Shown here: piece after piece, positions 3,714 to 5,149 of the stretch
How positions within the stretch are numbered: the first letter of the stretch is position 1
Layout: each line of letters opens with the position of its first letter
Source of the DNA: JBDSEG01 sp039920165
Lineage (GTDB): Bacteria > Pseudomonadota > Gammaproteobacteria > Burkholderiales > Burkholderiaceae_C
Assembly (NCBI GenBank): GCA_039920165.1
Contig: JBDSEG010000001.1
Coordinates: 1 to 5,149 of the forward strand
Length of the DNA stretch: 5,149 nt
Reading direction: 5' to 3'
Translations under genes and position numbers: made by a program
The notes under the pieces: generated by a model
The model's input: the letters and a program-made list of their open reading frames with translations, nothing else
Databases searched by the model: none
Told to the model about the DNA's origin: nothing

Positions 3714-5149
3714 ATGAACCCGGAGCGTCTTCAGTCGGGGGCGGCGAGCACGCGGACGGAAACCATCTACGTCACGGGCGTGGTGCAAGGTGTGGGCTTT
3801 CGTCCGACGGTGTTTCGCCTCGCCACCAACCGCTCGCTTCGCGGATCGGTCTGCAATGACGGGGCGGGGGTACGCATCGTCGTCGCCGGCGACGCCCGTG
3901 AGATCGATGAATTCGTGACAGCCTTGCGTGCCGAGGCGCCGACTCTCGCCCGGATCGACAACATCACGCGAGAGGTCTGCGACCGGCCCCCCAAGGCCGA
4001 CTTTTCCATCCAGGCCAGCGAGCACGGGCGAATCCGCACCGAGCCGAGCGCCGACGTCGCCACCTGTGCGGCGTGCCTGGCAGAGTTCAACAATCCGTCG
4101 AACCGACGCTGGCGACATCCGTTCATCAACTGCACGCAATGCGGCCCGCGGCTCTCGATCGTTCGCGAGCTGCCGTTCGACCGCGCGACGACCAGCATGG
4201 CGAGCTTCGCCATGTGCACCGAATGCGGTCGCGAGTACGGCGACCCCGGCGATCGCCGCTTTCACGCGCAGGCCAACGCGTGCCTCGCATGCGGCCCTAC
4301 CCTGCGCTTCGAACCCCGCTCGGATCGAGACCCGCTCGAATGCGCCTTGGAGGTGCTGCAGAGCGGCCAGATTCTTGCCATCAAGGGCATCGGCGGTTAT
4401 CACCTCGGCTGTGCGGCGCAATGCGAGGCTGCGGTCCGCAGACTGCGGGCGCGCAAGCGCCGTCCCGCCAAGCCGTTCGCGTTGCTGGCGCGAGACCTGA
4501 CCGTGATCGATCGATATTGCTCGGTCTCCAGCGCGGAAGCCGAGCTGTTGCGGAGTGCGGCCGCTCCGATCGTCTTGCTCGCCGCTCATGGGCGGGAGAC
4601 CGTTGCAGCGTCGGTGGCACCCGCATGCAACACGCTGGGCTTCATGCTGCCGTACACGGCGCTGCACCACGCCCTGATGGCCGGCCTGGACGATCCCGTC
4701 GTGCTGACCAGCGGCAACCTGGGTGAGGAGCCGCAGTGCATCGACGATGCGGACGCAATGTCCCAGCTCGCCGGCGTGGCCGATGCCTTCCTCCTGCACG
4801 ACCGCGCGATCCTGAACCGGGTCGACGATTCGGTGATCCGCGTCGTGGCCGGGCAACCGCGCATCGTGCGGCGCAGCCGCGGCTATGCCCCGGCCTCGCT
4901 GCCGCTGCCATCCGGTTTCGCTGGCGCTCCATCGGTCCTCGCATTGGGAGGCGAGCTCAAGAACACCGTCTGCATGTTGCGCGACGGCCGAGCGACGCTC
5001 TCGCAGCACATCGGCGACCTCGGCAACGTGCGCGTCGACGCTGCGCTGCGTAGCGCCGTCGTCCTGCAGGAACGGCTATTCCAGGACCAGCCGGAGGTAC
5101 TGGCCGTCGACAGCCATCCGACCGGCCGCGCCAGCCGGATCGGCCGTGA
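3714..5149 (+). CDS. hypF: [NiFe] hydrogenase maturation carbamoyltransferase HypF, N-terminal 478 codons
   Basis: HypF is a cytoplasmic enzyme that turns carbamoyl phosphate and ATP into carbamoyl-adenylate and passes the carbamoyl group to the C-terminal Cys of HypE, the first step of CN-ligand synthesis for the Fe-Ni site. Seen here: an acylphosphatase domain (about 16-105) with GVVQGVGFRP and the catalytic pair R30 and N48 at the family spacing; two zinc motifs C-x2-C-x18-C-x2-C (C118/121/140/143 and C168/171/190/193); a YrdC-like domain with KGIGGYHL (224-231), KRRPAKPFA (248-256), LPYTALHH (312-319), SGNLGEEP (333-340), DDSV (371-374) and RRSRGYAP (386-393); and the beginning of the Kae1-like domain with LALGGELKNT (409-418) and LSQHIGDL (429-436). 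The frame is open to the window edge; about 270-300 residues are missing from the usual 750-780. It follows nikC by 54 nt on the same strand, consistent with one operon. No missing key residue is seen in the part available. Confidence 0.97.
   Translation, partial: MNPERLQSGAASTRTETIYVTGVVQGVGFRPTVFRLATNRSLRGSVCNDGAGVRIVVAGDAREIDEFVTALRAEAPTLARIDNITREVCDRPPKADFSIQASEHGRIRTEPSADVATCAACLAEFNNPSNRRWRHPFINCTQCGPRLSIVRELPFDRATTSMASFAMCTECGREYGDPGDRRFHAQANACLACGPTLRFEPRSDRDPLECALEVLQSGQILAIKGIGGYHLGCAAQCEAAVRRLRARKRRPAKPFALLARDLTVIDRYCSVSSAEAELLRSAAAPIVLLAAHGRETVAASVAPACNTLGFMLPYTALHHALMAGLDDPVVLTSGNLGEEPQCIDDADAMSQLAGVADAFLLHDRAILNRVDDSVIRVVAGQPRIVRRSRGYAPASLPLPSGFAGAPSVLALGGELKNTVCMLRDGRATLSQHIGDLGNVRVDAALRSAVVLQERLFQDQPEVLAVDSHPTGRASRIGR

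Noticed and set aside
4073..4726. 217-codon + strand frame inside hypF
   Set aside because: Out-of-frame shadow of hypF, whose zinc motifs and YrdC motifs occupy the same bases in the correct frame.
3063..5009. Very long (648-codon) open frame on the minus strand opposite nikC and hypF
   Set aside because: It is antisense to two well-identified genes, rich in Arg/Gln/His/Gly with no domain pattern, and crosses the nikC-hypF gap. Such open shadows are common in high-GC coding DNA.
1..5149. CRISPR arrays, tRNA or rRNA genes, riboswitch
   Set aside because: No regularly spaced repeats, no tRNA-like cloverleaf with CCA-end context and no rRNA sequence was seen. No nickel-riboswitch-like or NikR-type operator could be supported in the gaps available; the promoter of the operon lies outside the window.

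Overview
The window is high-GC DNA (roughly two-thirds G+C by eye) with dense, proteobacterial-type coding. IS3-type and IS110-type transposon remnants and a nickel/hydrogenase gene set suggest a beta- or gammaproteobacterium, possibly Burkholderiales-like. The taxon is inferred from general character, not shown by a marker gene.

Layout, left to right on the + strand: (1) the C-terminal part of a family 5 extracellular solute-binding protein of an ABC importer (1-627, starts outside the window); (2) a NikB/DppB-type permease (640-1614); (3) about 1.2 kb of unrelated, partly mobile DNA (about 1618-2838); (4) a NikC/DppC-type permease (2838-3659); (5) the first about 478 codons of hypF, the carbamoyltransferase that starts CN-ligand synthesis for [NiFe] hydrogenases (3714 to the window edge). 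The importer genes and hypF all read rightwards and look like one transcription unit. This suggests that the importer supplies nickel for hydrogenase assembly. No ATPase gene (nikD/nikE type) lies between nikC and hypF, so the ATP-binding subunits must be encoded elsewhere.

The middle section is the unusual part. The nikB stop codon overlaps an ATG (ATGA at 1611-1614), the classical arrangement for a translationally coupled nikB-nikC pair, but what follows is a 26-codon dead end, not NikC. NikC resumes 1.2 kb downstream at GTGAGC. The hexamer TGAGCG is present at both edges (1612-1617 and 2839-2844), which fits an insertion exactly at the start of nikC. The inserted DNA holds, in order: a 9-bp tandem repeat and short ORFs with no clear identity; an intact-looking minus-strand gene for a four-helix membrane protein of unknown function with a strong inverted repeat at its 3' end; the left end and first ~24 codons of an IS3-family element; and, in the opposite orientation, the first ~34 codons and upstream non-coding end of an IS110-family element. 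The last 140 bases of this segment carry four small stem-loops. The last stem-loop contains the ribosome binding site now used by nikC.

HypF is well preserved as far as it can be seen: an acylphosphatase domain with its Arg and Asn, two C-x2-C-x18-C-x2-C zinc motifs, the YrdC-like domain and the beginning of the Kae1-like domain.
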